From positions 62,001-126,000 of the forward strand of contig CAMWNG010000001.1 of the NCBI GenBank assembly GCA_947175575.1: a DNA stretch of 64,000 nt. Reading direction: 5' to 3'. Positions 38,049-46,830 of this stretch are shown here, one piece after another. The position numbers and the translations under genes were made by a program. The notes under the pieces were generated by a model. It did no database searches. It saw only the letters and a list, made by a program, of their open reading frames with translations, and was not told where the DNA came from. The stretch is from an uncultured Bacteroidales bacterium. GTDB taxonomy: Bacteria > Bacteroidota > Bacteroidia > Bacteroidales > Muribaculaceae. Within the stretch, counting starts at the first letter, position 1; each line of letters opens with the position of its first letter.

Positions 38049-41000
38049 ATGACTAAAAAACTCGCATTAGTTTTGGCTGCCACAGGAGCGCTCGCCGTAC
38101 AGGCCGCGCCATATCAGGCCAAGGCCAAATCCTACCTGGAGCATCAGGCTGCGAATCCTATGCGTTATGCGCGTCATCTGAAGAGCGCATCCGTTATGGA
38201 CATCATGGCCTTGAATGAGCCGAAAGGTAAAAAGATTTCCCCCTCAAAACAGCTTCCGCAGGCTGATCTCTATTCGTTTCTTGACGGGCCTAAAGGCGAA
38301 CTGTGGGCATGTACATACGATTTCGAGACCGAAACCATACAGCATGATTATTATGTAGAAACCAAGCTGCATGGGGTAACCGTCACCGTTTTCGACTCTA
38401 ATCTGGAAGAAGTCGGTAAGGTCGTTGATCACTTTGATCCTGCAGAAGGACAGTCAGGAATCGCGCAGATAATGATTGATCCTGTACTTACCCAGCGCTT
38501 CTTCAACTTCGATCAGGCTTACGAGCTTGCAGTAATGGTGTCTTACAACACTCCTGAATATATCAATCAGAACAAGACTTATATCTATTCAGTAGGTGCT
38601 GATCTCGATGCCGACGGTCACACTCCGCGTTTAGCTGAATTCGATGGATATATCGTTTCTTCTGTAGACGCAGGAACCGACAAGTGGAGCGAAGATTTCT
38701 ACATAACTTTCGTTACCGAATCCGGCTACGATGATAATGCCACAACATTTGAAGAATATGTCGCAAGCCAGAAATACATTGCCGAGACATATAAAAAGGC
38801 CGGTTGGGGAGGCGGTCCCGAACCCATCGGTAAGGTTGAGATCAGCGTAGCAAATCTACCCGGCGACATGATGTCCTGCCCGTTCATGTTATCATCATTG
38901 GTCAATGGCCAGCCCACCTTCATAGTGCAACAATATGAAAAGTGGTTCTTCAACAATGCCATCGGTCCTATCGGAGACCACATGGAGGATGATGAGGAAG
39001 GAATGCCGACGGAGAACAATAATCTTATTGTAGATGTTTACACCTACCCTCGTATGGGAAGCGACTGGATTCTCGACCATACCACAAAAGTGCCGTGTGT
39101 TCAGGAGGACGACATCGCGGACGTAGTCTTCCGCTATTATGGTATCGGTAATCTTACTTATGAGCAGGATTATCGTCCGGACGGTTCGTTGCGTATGTCG
39201 ATATACAAGTACCGGCTTTCTGACGACGATAATTATCTCGAGACCTATGTTCTCTACGATAAAGACGGTCAGGAGATCGCCACATTGGCTGAAAATGCTT
39301 CAAGCTATATTCTCATGAGCGAAGTTCCCGGACAGGAAGATCAGGCTATGTTCATTGATCTCAATTCAATTACGGATGAGAATCCCGATGCCACAGCATC
39401 GTTCTATTTTGTGAATCTCGAATCCGGTGAACGTGTACTTGAAATTTCTAATGTAGTCGATCGTTTCACACTCAGGGCTAATGTTGACCGTGTGCCATTC
39501 GGGAACACATACCGATATGCATTCGAAACCAATCAGACAGATGTAGATGATGATTTCAACGTATGGGAAAACATACTATGGCTGGATGCAGACGGCCAGG
39601 TCGTAAGGGTTGACAAGATCAATCTCGGACCAAGCGTTGCCCTTGCCAAGGTGTATCTCGACCAATCTGTCCTTAATCCCTATCTTTTCGATACTGATGA
39701 CGCTCAGGAGTATCTCTGGCTCGTCAAAAGATACATAAACTTGACCGGAAGTGAAACCGTTACCGAACTGGTTATAGGTTCAGCCAACGGAAACACTCTT
39801 CTGATTCTCGGTCCTGACGAAAGCAAGGGCAGACTGAATACAATCAGCACTCTCAAGACAGATACTCAAAATCCTTTACTTTGGGTTTCGTATGTTAATG
39901 ACAACGATCTTTATAATCAGGATTTTTATGAACTTCCGTTCAACACACTGAAAGGCTCCGGCACCGAAGCCGATCCCTATAAGCTGGCTACAATCGGCGA
40001 TTTTTTACATATCGGTAAGAACCTCAATGCATATTATGTTCTTACAGATGACATTGATGCCTCTGTAGTCATATTCAACACGATCTCCGGAACATTTACC
40101 GGTAAACTTGACGGAGCCGGACACTCTATCAATAATCTTGCAATCGCCGGCAATGGTTCTATTTTCAGCAGCCTTACACAAGGTGCGGAAATCAAGAATC
40201 TATATATTAATAATGTGAAGATTCTGTCTAACGGAACTACTACCGGCACTCTTGCCTCCACGGCATCGGAAGCAAAGATAGACAATGTTCACATCCTTGG
40301 GCTTACAGCGTCTCTGGAAGGTACCGTGACTTTCGGCGGTCTTCTTGGCGGAGCTTATCTTCATTCCACAATAAGCGACTGTTCTGTCAGCGCTGCAAAT
40401 ATCAACGCTCCTAACAGTTCTGATCTGGGTGGTGTATGCGGTGATATGCGTACAGGTGCTACAATTTCATCTGCATCATTCGCAGGATCAATTCATGCCG
40501 GTTCTTATGTCGGAGGTATTGCCGGATCTATGAATTCGGACAACACTATCTCGGACTGTCATGTCGATGCAGACATCGTCGCTCTAAATACAGTAGGTGG
40601 TATCGCCGGATATCAGAATACAGGTCTCATAACACGTTGTTATGTGGAAGGATCAGTTGAAGCTGTCGGAAATCCTGCTGCTTCATATGATTTCGGTCCC
40701 GCAGCCGGCGGTATTCTCGGATACCTGAATTGTGAAGGCTCAGTACTTTCATCATCGAACGTAGAAGCTGTGTTGAAAGACAATATGGTGGCTCTTTCCT
40801 CTCTTAAAGGTTACACCCCCAAAACGCAGGATAACACGACCGCGACTTTACATCGTATTGCCGGTCGTACAATCTTCAACCAAGAGGCAGATGAAACCAC
40901 CGGCTCATGGGCTGCTGATCCGCGCCTGAGCAATAACTTTGCGCTGGCATCCATCCCGGTTAATGACAATATCGAAGCAACTGAAAACTCTACCGAAGGA

Positions 41001-41600
41001 AAGAGTGTTGAAGTTTCCGCGCTCAATCAGGATTGGTTCAAGAATTCGCTGGGATTCCAATATGGCGATACCGCTCCGTGGAATGATTCTACTGATGCCG
41101 ACCCTGCACTAAATCACGAACAACTCAATGTCTGTGTACCTGCAAAAGTTACGGCTCCTGAAAACACGAAGTTTGTAATCAATGTCATTCTTGCCGGTCG
41201 AGAAATTTATACTGAAGAAACTGCGATGGAACAGTTCTCGTATGACTGCGATGAACAGTATCTGGCGCCTACAGGTGTATTCTCTCTTGTGAACAATGTG
41301 CTCGGAGTGGAATTCGAGGCATACAAGCAGGGTGAAGTTCCTGTCACCATCTGTGGAGCGAAGTGTCTCGTTACCATCACTGAAAACCTGGGTGTGTCCG
41401 ATAACGTAATCGAAGAATCCAAATCAGTGCTCACATTCTCCGGAACCAATGTACAGGCCTACGGAGCATGCATCACTGTGTACAATCTCCAGGGTGTAGC
41501 CGTCAAAGCCGGACAAGACAGCGTCTATGTTTCCACACTTGCCAATGGTGTATATGTAGCCGTTGCCAACGGAGAATCCCTGAAATTTTTGGTAAAATAA
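38049..41600 (+). CDS. Large secreted protein with GLUG-type repeats and T9SS-like C-terminal region
   Basis: Signal peptide; GTEADPYKLATIGDFLHIGKNLNAYYVLTDDID...GTFTGKLDGAGHSINNLAI, repeated GGIAG motifs; C-term GACITVYNLQGVAVKAGQDSVYVSTLANGVYVAVANGESLKFLVK. Confidence 0.75.
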   Translation: MTKKLALVLAATGALAVQAAPYQAKAKSYLEHQAANPMRYARHLKSASVMDIMALNEPKGKKISPSKQLPQADLYSFLDGPKGELWACTYDFETETIQHDYYVETKLHGVTVTVFDSNLEEVGKVVDHFDPAEGQSGIAQIMIDPVLTQRFFNFDQAYELAVMVSYNTPEYINQNKTYIYSVGADLDADGHTPRLAEFDGYIVSSVDAGTDKWSEDFYITFVTESGYDDNATTFEEYVASQKYIAETYKKAGWGGGPEPIGKVEISVANLPGDMMSCPFMLSSLVNGQPTFIVQQYEKWFFNNAIGPIGDHMEDDEEGMPTENNNLIVDVYTYPRMGSDWILDHTTKVPCVQEDDIADVVFRYYGIGNLTYEQDYRPDGSLRMSIYKYRLSDDDNYLETYVLYDKDGQEIATLAENASSYILMSEVPGQEDQAMFIDLNSITDENPDATASFYFVNLESGERVLEISNVVDRFTLRANVDRVPFGNTYRYAFETNQTDVDDDFNVWENILWLDADGQVVRVDKINLGPSVALAKVYLDQSVLNPYLFDTDDAQEYLWLVKRYINLTGSETVTELVIGSANGNTLLILGPDESKGRLNTISTLKTDTQNPLLWVSYVNDNDLYNQDFYELPFNTLKGSGTEADPYKLATIGDFLHIGKNLNAYYVLTDDIDASVVIFNTISGTFTGKLDGAGHSINNLAIAGNGSIFSSLTQGAEIKNLYINNVKILSNGTTTGTLASTASEAKIDNVHILGLTASLEGTVTFGGLLGGAYLHSTISDCSVSAANINAPNSSDLGGVCGDMRTGATISSASFAGSIHAGSYVGGIAGSMNSDNTISDCHVDADIVALNTVGGIAGYQNTGLITRCYVEGSVEAVGNPAASYDFGPAAGGILGYLNCEGSVLSSSNVEAVLKDNMVALSSLKGYTPKTQDNTTATLHRIAGRTIFNQEADETTGSWAADPRLSNNFALASIPVNDNIEATENSTEGKSVEVSALNQDWFKNSLGFQYGDTAPWNDSTDADPALNHEQLNVCVPAKVTAPENTKFVINVILAGREIYTEETAMEQFSYDCDEQYLAPTGVFSLVNNVLGVEFEAYKQGEVPVTICGAKCLVTITENLGVSDNVIEESKSVLTFSGTNVQAYGACITVYNLQGVAVKAGQDSVYVSTLANGVYVAVANGESLKFLVK

Positions 41601-41623
41601 TTTATTATTAACTACCTGATTTA

Positions 41624-41654
41624 TAGAGTCGATACCCGTGAGGTGTCGACTCTA
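41624..41654 (+). terminator. Terminator after the GLUG-repeat protein gene
   Basis: tagagtcgatacc / ggtgtcgactcta, 13-bp stem (one T-G wobble), 5-nt loop. Confidence 0.75.
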
Positions 41655-41736
41655 TTCAATTTATTGTAGAACAAATTTGCAACTTGAATGTTTAGATGGT
41701 ATAAGACCTTATACTAACCCTTAAATTTCATCAGAT

Positions 41737-42108
41737 ATGATTAAAGCAATGCTTATTGCCGGTGCCGGAGGTTTCGTAGGCACATGTGGACGCTATTTAG
41801 TAGGAAAATGGGCCGCTGGAATGTGGCATGGTGCATTCCCGATGGGAACTTTCCTTGTAAACGTGATCGGCTGTTTCATCATCGGCCTCTTTTTCGGTTT
41901 GCTTGAAAAGGCACATGTAATGACTCCCGGTGAAAACGTATTGCTTATCACGGGCTTCTGCGGTGGCTTCACCACTTTCTCGTCGTTCGCTGATGACATG
42001 TGGGTGCTGGGTAACAAAGGCGATTGGGCAACCTTCGCTCTCTATCTCGCCGCCAGCGTAATTCTTGGTATTCTCCTCGTCTGGGCAGGTCGCGCCATTA
42101 TCCGCTGA
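41737..42108 (+). CDS. crcB: CrcB/Fluc family fluoride channel
   Basis: GAGGFVGTCGRYLVGKW, GTFLVNVIGCFIIGL, TGFCGGFTTFSSFADD. Confidence 0.93.
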   Translation: MIKAMLIAGAGGFVGTCGRYLVGKWAAGMWHGAFPMGTFLVNVIGCFIIGLFFGLLEKAHVMTPGENVLLITGFCGGFTTFSSFADDMWVLGNKGDWATFALYLAASVILGILLVWAGRAIIR

Positions 42109-42130
42109 TTCCCGATTTAATGATAAATGT

Positions 42131-42157
42131 AAAGCGTTCGGATGTCCCGGACGCTTT
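42131..42157 (+). terminator. Terminator after crcB
   Basis: aaagcgttcgg / ccggacgcttt, 11-bp stem (one wobble), 5-nt loop. Confidence 0.7.
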
Positions 42158-42259
42158 TGCCATATATATGAAAAAATTTAATCACCCAATATAGACAAAG
42201 TTAATAGGAAAATTTGTAACTTTGCAAAACGGAATATCGTGTCCGATTGTTTTAGCTAA

Positions 42260-43135
42260 ATGAACACCCTGACTCAAACGATAGCAATAAGTAAAGACAC
42301 AGTGGCCGAACTGCCGGTAGTGAACTATACCGGCAAGATAACATTGGTCGACACTCCTGAAAAGGCACGAGATGCAATCAGGGTACTCACCGACGCACGC
42401 GTTGTAGGTTTCGATACGGAAACGCGTCCGTCTTTTCAACGTGGACGCACGCATAATGTAGCCCTGCTCCAATTATCCACTGAAGATCATTGCTATCTGT
42501 TCAGATTGAACAAACTCGGAATTTCAGAACCACTTAAGGATTTTCTTCAGAATCCGGAAATAATCAAGATCGGCCTCTCGGTGCACGATGACTTCTCCGT
42601 AATGCGTCGGCTGGCTCCGGATCTTGACCCTGCCGGATTCATTGATCTTCAGGAATATGTCAAATATTTCCACATCAACGACATATCCCTTCAGAAAATT
42701 TATGCGATAGTCTTCAGTGAGAAAATCTCGAAACAACAGCGTCTGACAAACTGGGAAGCTGAACATCTCACTGAAAATCAGCAGAAGTATGCCGCCCTTG
42801 ACGCCTGGGCGTGTCTGCGGCTTTATCGTACGCTACGTTCCGGTCGGTTTCATCCCGATGAATCTCCGTATATAGTAGATCGCTGCCAGCTATGTTCGTC
42901 GCAGAACAATCAGCTCATTGGGCCTAAACAAGCGGCCGAACACGCTGCGGCACTCAAACGCGCCGAAGAAAAACAAGCCGCACAGATAGCTATGGCATCC
43001 GCGGCCAAAGAGGCTGCCGAGAGAAATGAGAATACGAAAACATCCTCGGGAAAAAAGAAGACCGTCGCACATCGCAAGCGTGCCGCTTCCACGCATCGTT
43101 CACGCAAAACTACATCCGGGAAAAATGAAAATTAA
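42260..43135 (+). CDS. 3'-5' exonuclease domain protein (RNase D-like) with basic C-terminal tail
   Basis: VVGFDTETRPSFQRG, KIGLSVHDD, YAALDAWACLRLY (DEDDy pattern); tail SGKKKTVAHRKRAASTHRSRKTTSGK. Confidence 0.87.
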   Translation: MNTLTQTIAISKDTVAELPVVNYTGKITLVDTPEKARDAIRVLTDARVVGFDTETRPSFQRGRTHNVALLQLSTEDHCYLFRLNKLGISEPLKDFLQNPEIIKIGLSVHDDFSVMRRLAPDLDPAGFIDLQEYVKYFHINDISLQKIYAIVFSEKISKQQRLTNWEAEHLTENQQKYAALDAWACLRLYRTLRSGRFHPDESPYIVDRCQLCSSQNNQLIGPKQAAEHAAALKRAEEKQAAQIAMASAAKEAAERNENTKTSSGKKKTVAHRKRAASTHRSRKTTSGKNEN

Positions 43136-43358
43136 TCGTCCGGTATTCATTCCTCTCGTCCTTACGGTATATCTGGTGATAATGTCTGTAATCGGTCTTG
43201 AAGGACTTCGCAACGGCCAAACATCCTTTATACAGTACATCGGGACCATCGTTATTACAGCAGGTATTATAATTCTGCTTCATTTTCATCTGAAGAAACG
43301 CGAGCGCTTACGTGCACAGCGGCTCAAAGACTTGGAAAATAATTCTGAAAACAAATAA
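43125..43358 (+). CDS. Small two-TM membrane protein of unknown function
   Basis: [71 protein letters not shown]; 11-nt overlap with upstream CDS. Confidence 0.7.
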   Translation: MKINRPVFIPLVLTVYLVIMSVIGLEGLRNGQTSFIQYIGTIVITAGIIILLHFHLKKRERLRAQRLKDLENNSENK

Positions 43359-43371
43359 CACACTCTATATT

Positions 43372-44889
43372 ATGTCAAAAAAAGCACTCCTGATCATCCT
43401 TGACGGATGGGGCATCGGCGACAAAAAACATGACGATGCCATATTCTCAACTCCTACCCCGTATTGGGATTATCTTCTCAAGACCTATCCTCATTCGCAA
43501 CTCAAAGCCGGTGGTGAAAGCGTAGGTCTGCCTGACGGTCAGATGGGTAACTCTGAAGTCGGTCACCTCAATATCGGTGCCGGTCGTATCGTATATCAGG
43601 ACCTTGTGAAAATCAACAAGGCTATCGAATCTGGTGAGATTCTCGATAATCCCGAAATCAAGTCGGCGTATGAATATGCACGCAAAACCGGAAAAGGACT
43701 GCATCTGATGGGTCTGACCTCTAACGGCGGTGTACATTCCTCGCTCGATCATGTGTTTGCGCTATGTGACATCGCGAAGAAATATGAACTTGAAAATGTA
43801 TTCCTGCACTGCTTCATGGACGGTCGTGACACTGACCCTCGCAGCGGCAAAGGATTCATCGAACAACTTCAGGAGCATTGCGGTAAATCAGCCGGGCAGA
43901 TCGCTTCTATCATAGGACGTTATTATGCCATGGACCGCGACAAACGCTGGGATCGTGTCAAAGTGGCCTATGATCTCCTTGTCGATGGTAAAGGCGAGCA
44001 GGCCACCGATATGGTTGCCGCTATGCAAAAGAGCTATGATGAAGGCGTCACCGACGAGTTCATCAAACCCATAAACAACTCCACGGTCGACGGAACAATC
44101 AAGGATGGTGATGTGGTAATATTCTTCAATTACCGCAATGATCGCGCTAAAGAACTCACCTCCGTCCTCACCCAGCATGACATGCCCGATGAAGGCATGC
44201 ACACCATTCCCGGTTTGCAATATTATTGCATGACTCCCTATGATTCGTCATTCAAGGGCGTTCATATACTTTTCGACAAACAGGATGTAACTAACACGCT
44301 CGCTGAACTTCTGTCGTCCCTCGGCAAGAAACAGCTTCATATTGCGGAAACCGAGAAGTATGCTCACGTGACATTCTTCTTCAATGGCGGCCGTGAAAAT
44401 CCGTTCGAAGGTGAGGATCGTATTCTGGTTCCATCACCCAAGGTGGCCACCTATGACCTGAAACCTGAGATGAGCGCCTATGAAGTGAAAGACAAGCTTG
44501 TGGATGCGATCAAAGAAGACAAATATGACTTTATCGTAGTCAATTTTGCCAACGGCGATATGGTCGGTCACACAGGAGTATATCCCGCGATTCAGAAAGC
44601 TGTAGAGACTTTGGACAATTGCCTGAAAGACGTTGTAGAAGCAGCGAAAAGCACCGGTGACTATGAAGTGATCATCATTGCAGATCACGGTAACGCTGAC
44701 CATGCTGTTAATCCCGACGGTACACCGAATACGGCCCATTCGCTCAACCCGGTGCCCTTTGTATATGTTACAGAGAATTCGGATGCGAAAACAGAAGACG
44801 GCATTCTTGCTGACGTCGCACCCTCGATTCTGCACATAATGGGTATACAGCAGCCGTCAGAAATGACAGGTAAGGATCTTATAAAATAA
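43372..44889 (+). CDS. gpmI: 2,3-bisphosphoglycerate-independent phosphoglycerate mutase
   Basis: [66 protein letters not shown]. Confidence 0.96.
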   Translation: MSKKALLIILDGWGIGDKKHDDAIFSTPTPYWDYLLKTYPHSQLKAGGESVGLPDGQMGNSEVGHLNIGAGRIVYQDLVKINKAIESGEILDNPEIKSAYEYARKTGKGLHLMGLTSNGGVHSSLDHVFALCDIAKKYELENVFLHCFMDGRDTDPRSGKGFIEQLQEHCGKSAGQIASIIGRYYAMDRDKRWDRVKVAYDLLVDGKGEQATDMVAAMQKSYDEGVTDEFIKPINNSTVDGTIKDGDVVIFFNYRNDRAKELTSVLTQHDMPDEGMHTIPGLQYYCMTPYDSSFKGVHILFDKQDVTNTLAELLSSLGKKQLHIAETEKYAHVTFFFNGGRENPFEGEDRILVPSPKVATYDLKPEMSAYEVKDKLVDAIKEDKYDFIVVNFANGDMVGHTGVYPAIQKAVETLDNCLKDVVEAAKSTGDYEVIIIADHGNADHAVNPDGTPNTAHSLNPVPFVYVTENSDAKTEDGILADVAPSILHIMGIQQPSEMTGKDLIK

Positions 44890-44906
44890 ATTCATAATAA
44901 CAGTCT

Positions 44907-44939
44907 CATAGCGGTGTCGATTGTACCGACACCGCTATG
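44907..44939 (+). terminator. Terminator after gpmI
   Basis: catagcggtgtcg / cgacaccgctatg, 13-bp perfect stem, 7-nt loop. Confidence 0.8.
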
Positions 44940-44967
44940 TTTACACATTATACATCTCTTACACTAA

Positions 44968-46380
44968 ATGTCGAGAAAGCGTAAACCCTACCCCATGATT
45001 GAGGGGGTCTGCATTACCGATGTGGCGGCTGAAGGCAATGCCCTCGGTCGCGTGGATGATATGGTAATCTTTGTCCCCTATGGTGCTCCGGGCGATGTGG
45101 CGGATATTCAGATCACCAAAAAGAAAAAATCGTATGCCGAAGGACGCATCGTCCGTATCACTAAACCCGGAGAGTGCCGCATAGATCCTCGTTGCTCCCA
45201 TTTCGGCACATGCGGAGGTTGTCGATGGCAGCATCTGCCCTACGAGGTGCAGCTTGCCTGCAAGCAGAAACAAGTTGTCGACGCGCTGACACGTATTGCC
45301 AAGGTAAAACTGCCGGAAGTGTCTCCGATCAAAGGAAGCGCAGAGATTTGGGAATATCGAAACAAGATGGAGTATACGTTCTCAAACCGTAAATGGCTTA
45401 CACCGGAACAGATGGCTTCCGGGCAGGTTTTCGATGACCGTGATGGTGCAGGATTCCATATACCCGGAGCTTTCGACAAAGTGCTTGATATAGACCGTTG
45501 TTTTTTGCAGGATGATTTTTCAAACCGCCTGCGCAAGTTTGTTAAAGAATTCGGTAAAACCAACGGACTCAGTTTTTATGATCTCAAAGCTCAGAGCGGT
45601 CTTCTCCGTACGCTGATGGTCCGCATCGCATCAACCGGAGAAATCATGGCAGTGATGTGTTTCGGTGAAGATAAACCGGATGATGTCAAAAAAGTGATGG
45701 ATGCTGTCAGAACTGAATTTCCTGAGATAACGTCATTGATGTATGTTATAAATCTGAAAGTAAACGATACTATAACTGATCAAGACATCATTTTGCACAG
45801 TGGTCGCGATTACATTGAAGAAGAGATGGAAGGACTACGTTTCCGCATCGGCCCGAAGTCTTTTTATCAGACAAATTCCAGACAGGCTTACGAACTGTAT
45901 AAGGTAGCGAGAGACTTCGCCGGACTAACAGGCAATGAACTTGTTTACGACCTGTATACCGGAACCGGAACCATCGCAAACTTCGTAAGTCGACAAGCTC
46001 GACACGTTATCGGTATTGAATATGTGCCTGAAGCAATCGAAGACGCCAAACTCAATTCCGCCGTCAACGGTATCGGGAATACTGAATTTTATGCCGGTGA
46101 TATGAAAGACGTCCTCACCGACGACTTTGTCACTGAACACGGACGTCCTGATGTAATGATAGTTGACCCTCCGCGAGCAGGAATGCATCAGGATGTGGTT
46201 GATGTTATATTGAATGCAGAACCGGGGCGAATTGTCTATGTCAGCTGTAACCCGGCCACTCAGGCACGAGATATCGCGTTGCTCGACTCAAAATATGAAG
46301 TGACGGCCGTACAGCCTGTCGATATGTTCCCACATACTCACCATGTCGAGAATGTGGTACGGCTCGAATTACGTCACTGA
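44968..46380 (+). CDS. rlmD: 23S rRNA (uracil-C5)-methyltransferase, RlmD/RumA family
   Basis: TRAM-like N-terminus, CSHFGTCGGCRWQH Fe-S cysteines, DPPRAGMHQDVVD, YVSCNPATQARD. Confidence 0.92.
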   Translation: MSRKRKPYPMIEGVCITDVAAEGNALGRVDDMVIFVPYGAPGDVADIQITKKKKSYAEGRIVRITKPGECRIDPRCSHFGTCGGCRWQHLPYEVQLACKQKQVVDALTRIAKVKLPEVSPIKGSAEIWEYRNKMEYTFSNRKWLTPEQMASGQVFDDRDGAGFHIPGAFDKVLDIDRCFLQDDFSNRLRKFVKEFGKTNGLSFYDLKAQSGLLRTLMVRIASTGEIMAVMCFGEDKPDDVKKVMDAVRTEFPEITSLMYVINLKVNDTITDQDIILHSGRDYIEEEMEGLRFRIGPKSFYQTNSRQAYELYKVARDFAGLTGNELVYDLYTGTGTIANFVSRQARHVIGIEYVPEAIEDAKLNSAVNGIGNTEFYAGDMKDVLTDDFVTEHGRPDVMIVDPPRAGMHQDVVDVILNAEPGRIVYVSCNPATQARDIALLDSKYEVTAVQPVDMFPHTHHVENVVRLELRH

Positions 46381-46820
46381 CCTATATTCGAGTTATAAAA
46401 TCGTTCATCGCCGGTAACCTCCTGCCCTACCCATGAGGGTAATTCGACTGATGAGGCTTCACAAGGCAATTCAACTTCGGCAATGGTTGGCGCAAGCGGA
46501 CTGATGAATTCATCTACTTCCCATGTGAGACCGCCGCTACCCGGGACAATGAATCTCCGCTTAATTATCACACCGGTGCAAGCCTTTTTCAGCATTTTCC
46601 GGGCGTCGGTCTCCGGTATCTCATATTCCCATTCATCGCGCACGGAACCCTTATTACGTGTCTTGACGGTAAGGAAAGCTCTTTCATCGACAATCCGTAC
46701 ACGCACCGTACGGTCTGGATCGCGGTTAAGGTAGCCTTGTTCGATGTTTCGTACAACTATACACTGGTTGCGGTAATCATTTGATATAACCAAGAATTTT
46801 CGTTCTATTTCTTTTGCCAT
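46374..46820 (-). CDS. CYTH domain-containing protein (triphosphate tunnel metalloenzyme)
   Basis: MAKEIERKFLV (EXEXK variant EIERK), basic/acidic tunnel pattern; start reassigned from 46898. Confidence 0.88.
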   Translation of the reverse strand: MAKEIERKFLVISNDYRNQCIVVRNIEQGYLNRDPDRTVRVRIVDERAFLTVKTRNKGSVRDEWEYEIPETDARKMLKKACTGVIIKRRFIVPGSGGLTWEVDEFISPLAPTIAEVELPCEASSVELPSWVGQEVTGDERFYNSNIGQ

Positions 46821-46830
46821 TTTAGCCCGT

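Noticed and set aside
41655-41736. Possible fluoride riboswitch upstream of crcB
   Set aside because: I looked for the GGNGATGG-type conserved core and found none; only the preceding terminator is visible.
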